In this document: piece after piece, positions 35,473 to 43,391 of the stretch
Layout: each line of letters starts with the position of its first letter
How positions within the stretch are numbered: the stretch's first letter is position 1
Position numbers and translations under genes: made by a program
DNA from: Rubripirellula sp.
GTDB taxonomy: Bacteria > Planctomycetota > Planctomycetia > Pirellulales > Pirellulaceae
DNA length: 45,098 nt
Reading direction: 5' to 3'
NCBI GenBank assembly: GCA_029245125.1
Contig: JAQWPZ010000331.1
Coordinates: forward strand, 1-45,098
The notes under the pieces: model-generated
Told to the model about the DNA's origin: nothing
The model's input: the letters and a program-made list of their open reading frames with translations, nothing else
The model's database searches: none

Positions 35473-36830
35473 TCGGGATGTTGGGCGAAACCGGATGGAG
35501 CTGGCAACTGGACGGTTGGATCGTTCTGGTGGCGATTCTATGCGCCGTTGCGTCAGCCCTGCTGGGATGCTTCCTGGTGCTTCGCCGCATGAGCATGCTG
35601 GGGGACGCGATATCGCATGCTGTCTTACCTGGATTGGCGGTCGCCTTTTTCATCAGCCACAGCCGGTCCAGCTTACCGATGTTCATTGGGGCGGTGATCG
35701 TCGGTATTTTGACCGCGTTCTTCACGGAGTGGATCCATCGCGTTGGGCGGGTCGATAAAGGGGCGTCGATGGGGGTCGTATTCACCTCCCTGTTTGCCCT
35801 CGGTTTGGTCATGATTGTGCAAGCGGCAGACAAAGTCGACCTGGACGCTGGCTGTGTTTTGTACGGATCGATTGAGCTGACCCCTTTAGACACGATGTCT
35901 TTGCTGGGATTCGAGATCCCGAGGGCAGTCATCACGCTCGGGATCGTAACCGTGATCAACCTAGCCTTCGTCTTGTTCTTTTACAAAGAACTGAAGCTGA
36001 GCTCCTTCGATCCCTCACTTGCCACCACGCTCGGCTTCAACGCCAGCTTGATGCACTACCTGCTGATGATTCTTGTTGCGGTAACGGCAGTCGCGAGCTT
36101 TGAGAGTGTCGGAAGTGTTTTGGTCGTCGCAATGTTTGTGGTTCCGCCCGCAGCGGCTTATCTACTGACCAATCAACTCGGCATGATGCTTCTGCTAAGC
36201 GTTTTGCTCGCTGTCAGCTCAGCATTTCTTGGGCACCTGGGTGCCATCCACGTCCCTAGCTGGTTTGGCTTTCAGAGCACAACGACCTCGGGCATGATGG
36301 CGGTCGCGGCTGGTGCGATCTTCTTGATCACGATGCTGTGCAGCCCAAGCCAAGGAGTCTTGGTCAAGCTGATCAGGCGGCAAGCATTGAGCCTGCAAAT
36401 CATTGCCGACGATGTAGTTGCTGTTCTGTTTCGTCGCGAGGAAACAGAAGGAGAAGAGCCAAAGTCAGCCTCGGTGACCGAAAACGAGCTGATCGAAATC
36501 ATTTTCTGCGGTCGATGGTCGCTCCGCCTGGTACTGCGTTGGCTAGATCGACGTGACGAAATTCGGATGCACGACAATCGAGTTGAGCTGACGGAGAAAG
36601 GTCGGCTACGCGCTCAGAATCTGGTTCGCTCACACCGGCTTTGGGAGAGATATCTGCAGGACTATGCCGGCGTCGACCCATCTCGAGTTCATCCTCAAGC
36701 AGAAAAGCTCGAACATTTCACCGACCCAAGATTGCGTCAGCAGCTCAATTCAGAAACGGACGCTCCGCAAATCGATCCACACGGCCGACCCATTCCAGAC
36801 GAACCCGACTTCGATTCCAACATCGATTGA
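35469..36830 (+). CDS. Metal ABC permease fused to a C-terminal DtxR/MntR-like domain (second copy)
   Basis: 453 residues. The ABC-3 permease covers about 15-300 (LRRMSMLGDAISHAVLPGLAV is the family's conserved loop). From about 312 the C-terminus again reads as a DtxR-type module: IADDVVAVLF, then a winged-helix part (SLRLVLRWLDRRDEIRMHDNRVELTEKG) and dimerisation helices (VRSHRLWERYL, QAEKLEHFTD). Metal ligand positions His389, Glu412, Glu415 and His416 match MntR exactly. The DPHGRPIP segment (436-443) is a hallmark of DtxR-like regulators. So this copy keeps more of the regulator than the first. The two permeases probably pair as a heterodimer. Last gene of the operon, ATGA-coupled to the first permease. 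Confidence 0.92.
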   Translation: MIGMLGETGWSWQLDGWIVLVAILCAVASALLGCFLVLRRMSMLGDAISHAVLPGLAVAFFISHSRSSLPMFIGAVIVGILTAFFTEWIHRVGRVDKGASMGVVFTSLFALGLVMIVQAADKVDLDAGCVLYGSIELTPLDTMSLLGFEIPRAVITLGIVTVINLAFVLFFYKELKLSSFDPSLATTLGFNASLMHYLLMILVAVTAVASFESVGSVLVVAMFVVPPAAAYLLTNQLGMMLLLSVLLAVSSAFLGHLGAIHVPSWFGFQSTTTSGMMAVAAGAIFLITMLCSPSQGVLVKLIRRQALSLQIIADDVVAVLFRREETEGEEPKSASVTENELIEIIFCGRWSLRLVLRWLDRRDEIRMHDNRVELTEKGRLRAQNLVRSHRLWERYLQDYAGVDPSRVHPQAEKLEHFTDPRLRQQLNSETDAPQIDPHGRPIPDEPDFDSNID

Positions 36831-36871
36831 CGCTGGAATGGTTCCCGGGAGGATCCTTGAGATAAGCCGGT

Positions 36872-36934
36872 AAGCCCAGGTCCGCTGGCAAGCCCAGGTC
36901 CGCTGGCAAATCCAGGTCCGCTGGCAAACCCAGG
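36872..36934. repeat. Three and a half tandem 18-bp repeats
   Basis: Unit AAGCCCAGGTCCGCTGGC occurs twice exactly, then once with two changes, then a partial copy. It lies in the intergenic space after the second permease, which converges with the AhpD-like gene. Confidence 0.85.
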
Positions 36935-37078
36935 ATGCTCCCCAAACACTCCGCGTACGTACAAAACTCTGACTGAAAACTTACCCAGGGATTACCAATC
37001 CATTCGCGACGGCGAGACGACCTCTGCTTCGCCGACGCCGATCAACTTCCCCCAGCGAGCTGGTTGCACTGCGAACGC

Positions 37079-37681
37079 TTACGCCGTCAGCAACTTTTCA
37101 GCGGCCAGGAATTGAGCTCCGGCGTAGACGGTCGCCGCACACTGGACCGCTTCCAAGATTTCAGCGTCTGTAAGATTCAGTTGCTTCGCCTTTGCTACGT
37201 GACCACTGACGCAGGGTTGGCATGCGTTCAGATCACTGACTGCAATGTTGATCAGTTCGACTGTTTTGTCATCAAGTGATGTTCCGGCGAAGGTGTGTGC
37301 CCGCAAGCCGATCGGTAACCCGTCAAATCGGTCCGTCCCGCTCAGGTGACGGAACTTGAAAAAGGTGTTGTACATGTAGTTGGTACTGGCGACAGCAACA
37401 GTGTCGAGCAGCGTTTGCTGCTCGACCTCAAGTCGCCCGGCATAGGCCCGGGTGAGCTCGCACCAAGCTTCTGACTTCGCGTGCGTTGCCGCAGCGAGGG
37501 CAATCAAGACCCTCGTTGTTGCGGGCAGTGCTCCATCTCCAGCGACGAACTTCTTAACATTCATCATCAAGTCTTTTAGAAAGACTGGGTGCTGAGCGTA
37601 AACTTGAAATTCACTGGGAAGCTCCTCGCACTGAAGTGCTTCCGCCATGCGTTCAAGGGATCTAGCAGAATCGTTTGCCAT
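37079..37681 (-). CDS. AhpD-like carboxymuconolactone decarboxylase family protein
   Basis: 200 residues, mostly helical. The redox site ACQPCVSGH has Cys154, Cys157 and His161, the CxxCxxxH pattern of AhpD. In Mycobacterium AhpD reduces AhpC and has weak peroxidase activity. The duplicated CMD-like helical layout is visible, with a first half (ALPATTRVLIALAAATHAKSEAWC) that lacks the CxxC. The AhpC-like gene lies 100 bp upstream on the same strand, so this is very likely its reductant. Confidence 0.88.
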   Translation of the reverse strand: MANDSARSLERMAEALQCEELPSEFQVYAQHPVFLKDLMMNVKKFVAGDGALPATTRVLIALAAATHAKSEAWCELTRAYAGRLEVEQQTLLDTVAVASTNYMYNTFFKFRHLSGTDRFDGLPIGLRAHTFAGTSLDDKTVELINIAVSDLNACQPCVSGHVAKAKQLNLTDAEILEAVQCAATVYAGAQFLAAEKLLTA

Positions 37682-37781
37682 TGAAAATCAAATCATTGGA
37701 GTGGAGCGGTGCGGAAGTGCGAACCGCCTAAACGCAGGGCAAACCGTGCGTCCGGATCAGGTTGGGCAAGGCCCAGCCAGG

Positions 37782-38324
37782 CTAGTTCAAGGTTTCTTCA
37801 CCTGGCGTCCAGTTGCAAGGACACAGCTTGTCGGTTTGCAAAGCATCGAGGACACGCAGAACCTCATCAACGCTTCGCCCGACTGACAAGTCGTGGATTG
37901 CCAACCAGCGAATCACGCCTTGAGGATCGATCAAGAAGATACCGCGATACGCGATACCAGCGTCTTCTTTCAGAACGCCGTAATCTCGTGACAACTGGTG
38001 TGTGTTGTCGGCGAGCATCAAGTACTTCAGCTTCGCCAAATCGGCGTGCGAATCGCACCACCCCTTGTGGGAGAAACCACTGTCAGTGCTGGCGGTCAGG
38101 ACGGTGCAGTCACGATCTTCGAACTCTTCCAGTTTCTCGTTGAACGCGACCAACTCGGTCGGACAAACGAAGGTGAAGTCGAGCGGGTAGAAGAACAAGC
38201 ACGCCCACTTACCTTTCAATTCACCCAAGGTCAGGCTGCCGAATTGGTCATCAGTGCCATCTTTGGTTCGGTTGTAATACTGGCAGTCAAAGCCGGGTGC
38301 AGGTTGACCAATCATCGCCGTCAT
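37782..38324 (-). CDS. Peroxiredoxin of the AhpC/2-Cys type
   Basis: 180 residues from the ATG at 38324. This start is chosen because AAGGAG lies six bases upstream; a TTG at 38342 lies before the ribosome binding site. The peroxidatic Cys54 sits in FYPLDFTFVCPTE, and the resolving Cys is in LCPCNW (168/170). GGSFSH-like conservation is weak (DSGFSHKGW). It reduces peroxides and peroxynitrite, with the downstream AhpD-like protein as the likely electron donor. Typical AhpC proteins are about 187 residues, so the length fits. Confidence 0.92.
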   Translation of the reverse strand: MTAMIGQPAPGFDCQYYNRTKDGTDDQFGSLTLGELKGKWACLFFYPLDFTFVCPTELVAFNEKLEEFEDRDCTVLTASTDSGFSHKGWCDSHADLAKLKYLMLADNTHQLSRDYGVLKEDAGIAYRGIFLIDPQGVIRWLAIHDLSVGRSVDEVLRVLDALQTDKLCPCNWTPGEETLN

Positions 38325-38535
38325 CTCATTCTCCTTATTCAAATTTTCTGTTCAAAGATTTTGTCTATCGCGTCGCTTGCTGATGCGATTGTCGCGTAAT
38401 TGTGTCGCTATCCGTGTCAATTCGTCAAGCTGGCGTCGTGACTACTCCCTGGAACCATGCCCGGTAAGCTTTCACACCGCAATCGAGTCTTCGGGTTGTT
38501 GGAGAAGGCAGGCTCACAAACCTGTGAGACACGAA

Positions 38536-38691
38536 CTACAACGAACTCGGGCGGCGACTCTGTTTTGCGGCTCGGCAGCGTTGACTGCAGAAGCGGACCT
38601 CGTTCCAGCACCTTGCCCACTTTTTCCGCCAAGAAAAGGGTCGGCCGCACGCGAGGCAGATTTTATCAGGCAGGTTTTCTTTTTTTCGCAT
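38536..38691 (-). CDS. Small DUF2256 zinc-ribbon-like protein
   Basis: 51 residues from the ATG at 38691. The sequence NLPDKICLACGRPFSWRKKW and then CWNEVRFCSQRCR is the DUF2256 pattern, with four or more cysteines (CxxC...CxxxC) likely to bind zinc. A longer frame reaching to 38790 adds an unlikely N-terminus and overlaps the photolyase start. The gene is divergent from the FeS photolyase gene. DUF2256 genes are often found near or fused to photolyase/cryptochrome genes, from memory. The function is unknown. Confidence 0.8.
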   Translation of the reverse strand: MRKKENLPDKICLACGRPFSWRKKWARCWNEVRFCSQRCRAAKQSRRPSSL

Positions 38692-38772
38692 CTTCACAAC
38701 CGATCTTAGGGACTTGTCAACTTCGCGGGGGACGCATAATGCCTTGTCCCTATCCGCTTGCTGAGGTGCTCC

Positions 38773-40365
38773 ATGTCCGCCGTCCGTCATCTTGTCCTGA
38801 TCCTAGGGGATCAACTCTCGCTCGACTCCGCAGCGTTTGATGAATTTGACCGCGAGCAAGACGTGGTGTGGATGGCGGAAGTCGCAGAGGAGTCAACTCA
38901 TGTCTGGACGCATCAGGCGCGGATCACGATGTTCTTGGCGGCAATGCGTCACTTTCGTAAGAGCGTCGAAAAAAAGAAGTACAAGCTCGATTACAAATAC
39001 CTGGATGATGGCGATAACCAAGGTTCGCTAGTTGAGGAACTGCGACGAAGCGTCAAACAGCACAAACCCCAGCGGCTGATCGTTGTGGAGCCCGGCGAAC
39101 ACCGCGTACGACAATCACTTATCGACGCCGCTGATGAGCTTGGTATTGAACTTGAAATCCGGACCGACCGTCATTTCCTTTCAACGATCGAAGAGTTTCG
39201 CCAACACGCACGGGGTAGGAAACAGCTCCGGCTAGAGTACTTTTATCGCGAATTGCGACGCAAGCACGACGTGCTGATGCAGGGAAAAGACCCTGAAGGC
39301 GGAAAGTGGAATTACGACGCCGACAACCGCGGCTCGTTTGGAAAGAAAGGCCCCAAAGAGGTTCCCCAAGCGACCAAGTTCAAACCGGATGCGATCACCA
39401 AGGAAGTGATCAAGCTGGTTCGGTCTAGATTCGCCAACCACCCCGGAACGGCAGACGAGTTTGATTGGCCGGTCACACCAGCACATGCCCGCAAAGCGTT
39501 GGATGATTTCATCGCTCACCGGTTGGCCGACTTTGGAAAATATCAAGATGCGATGTGGACAGAAGAACCCTATCTTTACCACTCACGAATTTCCGCGGCA
39601 TTGAACCTGAAGTTACTCGACCCGCGCGACGTCGTTGATGCGGCAGTGATTGCCTACCGAGAGGGGGTTGCCCCCCTCAACAGCGTCGAGGGATTTATCC
39701 GGCAAATCCTCGGTTGGCGTGAATATGTTCGCGGCATCTACTGGCTCTACATGCCGGACTACGTTGACCGCAATGCCTTGTCCGCCAAAGCACCGCTGCC
39801 AGATTTCTACTGGAACGGGGACACCGATTTTGAATGCTTGCGACAATCGATTGGGCAAACGTTGCAGTATGGATACGCCCACCACATTCAACGCCTGATG
39901 GTCACGGGGCTGTTTGCGATGCTGCTCGGCGTCGACCCCAAGCAGGTCCACGAGTGGTACCTCGCGGTTTACATTGACGCGGTCGAATGGGTTGAACTGC
40001 CGAATTCGTTGGGGATGAGCCAGTTTGCTGATGGAGGCGTCATGGCAAGCAAGCCGTACGCAGCCACCGGGAAGTACATCTCGCGAATGAGTAACTATTG
40101 CGCGAATTGCCGTTGCGACCCAGCAAAGGGGACGGGCGAAGACGCCTGCCCGTTCACCACACTCTACTGGGACTTTCTAGCGAGACACGAAAAAAAGCTG
40201 GCCGCCAACCAGCGGATGTCATTACAAGTCCGGAACCTGGAGCGAAAGGACAAACAAGAACTGGCCGAAATCCGAAAGCTGGCCAAGAAACTGAAGAAGG
40301 ATTTGGCGAGTGGAGTGAAAGGTGCTGCAAATCCAGCAACCCTTTGCCAAAAAAACCAGGCCTGA
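38773..40365 (+). CDS. FeS-type bacterial cryptochrome/(6-4) photolyase (PhrB family)
   Basis: 530 residues from the ATG at 38773, which has GAGG just upstream; a TTG at 38758 is less likely. The N-terminal Rossmann-like antenna domain begins RHLVLILGDQLS, and the C-terminal FAD-binding helical domain follows. The four iron-sulfur cysteines of Agrobacterium PhrB (350, 438, 441, 454) line up with Cys355, Cys443, Cys446 and Cys459, each shifted by exactly five (NYCANC, DACPF). FAD-domain motifs include LGWREYVRGIYW and YGYAHHIQRLMVTG. The family repairs (6-4) photoproducts with light or acts as a photoreceptor. The DUF2256 gene is divergent. Confidence 0.93.
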   Translation: MSAVRHLVLILGDQLSLDSAAFDEFDREQDVVWMAEVAEESTHVWTHQARITMFLAAMRHFRKSVEKKKYKLDYKYLDDGDNQGSLVEELRRSVKQHKPQRLIVVEPGEHRVRQSLIDAADELGIELEIRTDRHFLSTIEEFRQHARGRKQLRLEYFYRELRRKHDVLMQGKDPEGGKWNYDADNRGSFGKKGPKEVPQATKFKPDAITKEVIKLVRSRFANHPGTADEFDWPVTPAHARKALDDFIAHRLADFGKYQDAMWTEEPYLYHSRISAALNLKLLDPRDVVDAAVIAYREGVAPLNSVEGFIRQILGWREYVRGIYWLYMPDYVDRNALSAKAPLPDFYWNGDTDFECLRQSIGQTLQYGYAHHIQRLMVTGLFAMLLGVDPKQVHEWYLAVYIDAVEWVELPNSLGMSQFADGGVMASKPYAATGKYISRMSNYCANCRCDPAKGTGEDACPFTTLYWDFLARHEKKLAANQRMSLQVRNLERKDKQELAEIRKLAKKLKKDLASGVKGAANPATLCQKNQA

Positions 40366-40608
40366 GAAAAGACAAATCGGATCGGTGCTGCCGCGTGGCA
40401 ATCGGCAGATCAACGCATTGCTTTGGCTCAGATAGCAGCGGAAGCTTGAGGATTCAGGCCTTGAATAGAGGCAAACGCCTGCCAGAACATCCTGAAATGC
40501 TGCCACTAAACGCCGAATGACGAGTGCTGAGGCTGAGGCCACTTCATTGGTACGCCGGCGTGATCAACGGAATTGCATAGCAAATGGCGGGGAAACACCT
40601 CACCATGG

Positions 40609-40624
40609 ATAGCATTTCTGCTAT
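40609..40624. promoter_or_regulatory. Perfect palindrome upstream of the redoxin-kinase pair
   Basis: ATAGCA-TTTC-TGCTAT, 41 bp before the redoxin start, with another ATAGCA half-site about 32 bp further upstream (40577). Candidate operator for an unidentified regulator. A TACAAT box at 40634-40639 lies next to it, but no good -35 was seen at the right distance. Confidence 0.35.
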
Positions 40625-40664
40625 GTCTGGCATTACAATCCAGGGACTCTGAAGGAGAATTTTT

Positions 40665-41264
40665 GTGAACCGAGCGAAAAGATCGATGGGCTGGTTGTTG
40701 GTAGTGGCGCTGTTGGGCTGCAGTCAAACGCCGGACGATGGGATTCAATTTTCGGAGGTCTCAGAGTCTCAAGAGATTACCATCGATGATTTCTCCGAGT
40801 TGACATTCACCGATCAGAATGGTGCCGATGTCAAGTTGGCTGACATCATGACGCGCGATTATCTCGTCCTCGTCATCACCCGCGGTTGGTACGGCGGCGT
40901 TTGCTTTTACTGTGCCTCCCAGACTTCACGTTGGGCACGACGCTTCGAAGAATTAGATCCCTACAACGCCCAGCTGGCGGTCATCTACCCGACCGAAACA
41001 GCGGAGGAAGCTGACAAACTGGTCGAATTGACCAAGCGTATCAAGGGCGGACAAATTCCCAACGAAACAGTTCCCTTCCCGATCCTCGTAGACATCAACC
41101 TGAAAGGTGTCGACCAGTTAGGGATTCGTGCAGAACTTGCCAAGCCGGCGACTTACATCATCGACCGGAGCGGGCGAGTTCGATTTGCCTACGTCGGCGA
41201 ATCGATTGCTGATCGACCGACCGTCGATTCAGTGCTAAGCCAACTCGCCCTGCTGAACGGTTAA
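40665..41264 (+). CDS. Thioredoxin-fold (AhpC/TSA-like) lipoprotein
   Basis: 199 residues. Lipoprotein signal with lipobox LLGC (Cys19). The thioredoxin fold has a CFYC active site (Cys80, Cys83), and PATYIIDRSGRVRFAYVG near the end is the usual redoxin strand pair. Start GTG at 40665, with AAGGAG seven bases upstream. The Ser/Thr kinase gene begins 18 bp after its stop, so the two are probably co-transcribed. Likely exported and membrane-anchored. Substrate unknown; peroxide reduction or disulfide exchange are both possible. Confidence 0.85.
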   Translation: MNRAKRSMGWLLVVALLGCSQTPDDGIQFSEVSESQEITIDDFSELTFTDQNGADVKLADIMTRDYLVLVITRGWYGGVCFYCASQTSRWARRFEELDPYNAQLAVIYPTETAEEADKLVELTKRIKGGQIPNETVPFPILVDINLKGVDQLGIRAELAKPATYIIDRSGRVRFAYVGESIADRPTVDSVLSQLALLNG

Positions 41265-41282
41265 TCGAAGTCACGGGAATTC

Positions 41283-43259
41283 ATGTCGACAGATCGCCGA
41301 ATCGACGAAGACCTGAAGTTCATCGAGACTTGCGTAGAGCTCAAGCTTCTGAACGAAACCGATGCCGAAACACTTCGGCAGGTCATTGTCGAAAGTAAGA
41401 TCTTCGCTGCACAGGAGTCGCTGCAACGCGGCCTCTTGACGGCCGCCGACGTCGACATCGTCCACTCACTGCGACATCCACTGGATGTCGTTCCGGGCTA
41501 TGACATTCTGGGACTCGTGGGGCGTGGCGGAATGGGCGTTGTTTACCGCGCCAAGCAGTTGGACCTCGATCGTATCGTCGCGTTAAAAACGGTACTGATC
41601 AGCAACATCAGCAGTCCTACCGCTGCGGCTCGCTTTGAACGTGAAGCGAAGGCGCTCGCGCGTTTACAGCATCCGAATATCGTTCAGGCCCTGAATTTCG
41701 GAAAACATCTCGGGCGGTTTTACTTCGCGATGGAATACGTGATGGGGCGCAGCTGTGAGCAGGCGTTGCATCAGGAGGAACGATTGGCTCCCGAAGTAGC
41801 TTGGTCCATTGCCAGACAGGTGGCATCTGGATTGATGCACGCGCTTCGTCAAAACGTGATTCATCGCGATATCAAACCAGCCAATCTGCTGTTGCTTCAG
41901 GCACCCGAAGGAAGCATCACAAGCGGTGGTGGCGAAGTTGTCAAAATCACCGATTTTGGTTTGGCAATGTTCGCGGACGCCGATCCAGATCAGATGCGAT
42001 TGACGACCGGGGACAAAATCATGGGCAGTCCCGCTTACATGTCACCCGAGCAATTTGGTGGTGAGGCAGTCGATTATCGCGCCGACATTTACTCCCTGGG
42101 CGCGACGGTCTGGCACCTGATTTTTGGCACACCACCGTTTCAAGGAAAGAACCTGGCATCGTTATTGAGTCAAAAATCTCAACCGATCCAGGCAGACCGG
42201 CGTTTACTACCGACACAGATTCCTGACGATCAATGGGACCTGCTGATGCGGATGCTGAATCCAGATGCAGCAAAGCGACCACCGAGTTATGACGAACTAA
42301 TCGCCAACATTGATCGCCTAAGTGTTGAGCTGTCGACCAGTGGAGGTCCGATCTCTGGAATTCTGGATTTGGCAGCGATCAGTCAACAGCAAACGATGGA
42401 CGCGGTCGCGATCCGGCCAACGGAAAGCGATTCGGACGGTATCCGCCCATCTTCCTACCCCGCGGCGGCCCCGCTGTCGCAAACGGTCGAATTGCAACCT
42501 CCTGCTTCGGCAGAACAAACGAAAAGCAAACGCTCCCGCATCGTCAGCTTGATCGTGATCGCGATCGTGCTGGTCCTGGCAACGATCGGCTTGACGCTGT
42601 ACCGCTCTTTTGGCGAGGTACGGGGGCCAAGGCCCTACACGCGGGTAATCGAAACAGTGGGACTCTACGATGGGGTCACTTTGAGCGGTTGGGATGTTGG
42701 TGGATCAATGATCGGTGCCTGGAACACCGTACAAGCACCTGATGGCTCCAACGCGCTCGCCTGCTTGTCTCGCCAAGGCGCCGTGACATGTCGGTTGGAG
42801 GGAAAATTACATCCGCGAATTAGTCTCTTTGTTTGGGCTCAGCCCGGTTTCGAAAAAGTCGACATCGACTTTGCGTTTGATCCAAGCGTCAGTGATGATC
42901 CACGCGGCAGCATACGTTTCACGCCAAGAGAAATCATTCTTGGTGAGAAGCGGGGTGATTTCGAAGAATTGAGCAGCCAAGTTGCATCCGCGTCGCCGCC
43001 GGGGCTCTACGAACGATACCACGTCGTTCATTTAGAGCGACAACCGACTGATTGGTACGTCTTTTTTGAACAACGATTGGTCGGCACCATTCCCGTCTCG
43101 CACATTGGCAGCGGTAAGGCAATTCGGCTCGTCGTCCACCCCTCACCAGGATCAGGCTCAGAGACTCCCTCACCAATCGCCTACTTTTCCGAAGTGCGGC
43201 TGGATAACCTTGCGGAACCAAAGGCCGCTGATCCGCCGCCGCCAGCCGAAGAGGGTTAG
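41283..43259 (+). CDS. Membrane Ser/Thr protein kinase with extracytoplasmic C-terminal domain
   Basis: 658 residues. A short helical N-terminus (about 8-65) has a two-repeat look (VELKLLNETDAETL, LQRGLLTAADVDI). The Hanks-type kinase domain spans about 73-345: GRGGMGVVY, catalytic Lys102, HRDIKPAN (194-201) and DFGLA (224-228). One membrane helix follows (about 420-441). The C-terminal domain (about 450-645) is beta-rich and may be a jelly roll. All core kinase residues are present, so activity is expected. This architecture is common in planctomycetes. The upstream redoxin lipoprotein, 18 bp away, could modify or sense signals for the outer domain; that is inference. Confidence 0.92.
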   Translation: MSTDRRIDEDLKFIETCVELKLLNETDAETLRQVIVESKIFAAQESLQRGLLTAADVDIVHSLRHPLDVVPGYDILGLVGRGGMGVVYRAKQLDLDRIVALKTVLISNISSPTAAARFEREAKALARLQHPNIVQALNFGKHLGRFYFAMEYVMGRSCEQALHQEERLAPEVAWSIARQVASGLMHALRQNVIHRDIKPANLLLLQAPEGSITSGGGEVVKITDFGLAMFADADPDQMRLTTGDKIMGSPAYMSPEQFGGEAVDYRADIYSLGATVWHLIFGTPPFQGKNLASLLSQKSQPIQADRRLLPTQIPDDQWDLLMRMLNPDAAKRPPSYDELIANIDRLSVELSTSGGPISGILDLAAISQQQTMDAVAIRPTESDSDGIRPSSYPAAAPLSQTVELQPPASAEQTKSKRSRIVSLIVIAIVLVLATIGLTLYRSFGEVRGPRPYTRVIETVGLYDGVTLSGWDVGGSMIGAWNTVQAPDGSNALACLSRQGAVTCRLEGKLHPRISLFVWAQPGFEKVDIDFAFDPSVSDDPRGSIRFTPREIILGEKRGDFEELSSQVASASPPGLYERYHVVHLERQPTDWYVFFEQRLVGTIPVSHIGSGKAIRLVVHPSPGSGSETPSPIAYFSEVRLDNLAEPKAADPPPPAEEG

Positions 43260-43370
43260 CCGACGGTCACTGCTGGGTGTCGGAAAGCTCAGCGAAAGAG
43301 GGTGGCAGAAAACACCACGCCTGTGAACCGTCTCTATCGGGGCACTGGCTATCGGGCTAATCCAAACGCT

Positions 43371-43384
43371 GCCACTTCAGTGGC
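43371..43384. terminator. Small perfect hairpin at a convergent junction
   Basis: GCCACT-TC-AGTGGC, 14 bp, just beyond the minus-strand DUF1501 stop and about 110 bp after the kinase stop. No T-run follows. Confidence 0.35.
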
Positions 43385-43391
43385 GAGCCGT

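Noticed and set aside
38692..38790. N-terminal extension of the DUF2256 frame
   Set aside because: It would overlap the photolyase start, and the conserved family sequence begins after the ATG at 38691.
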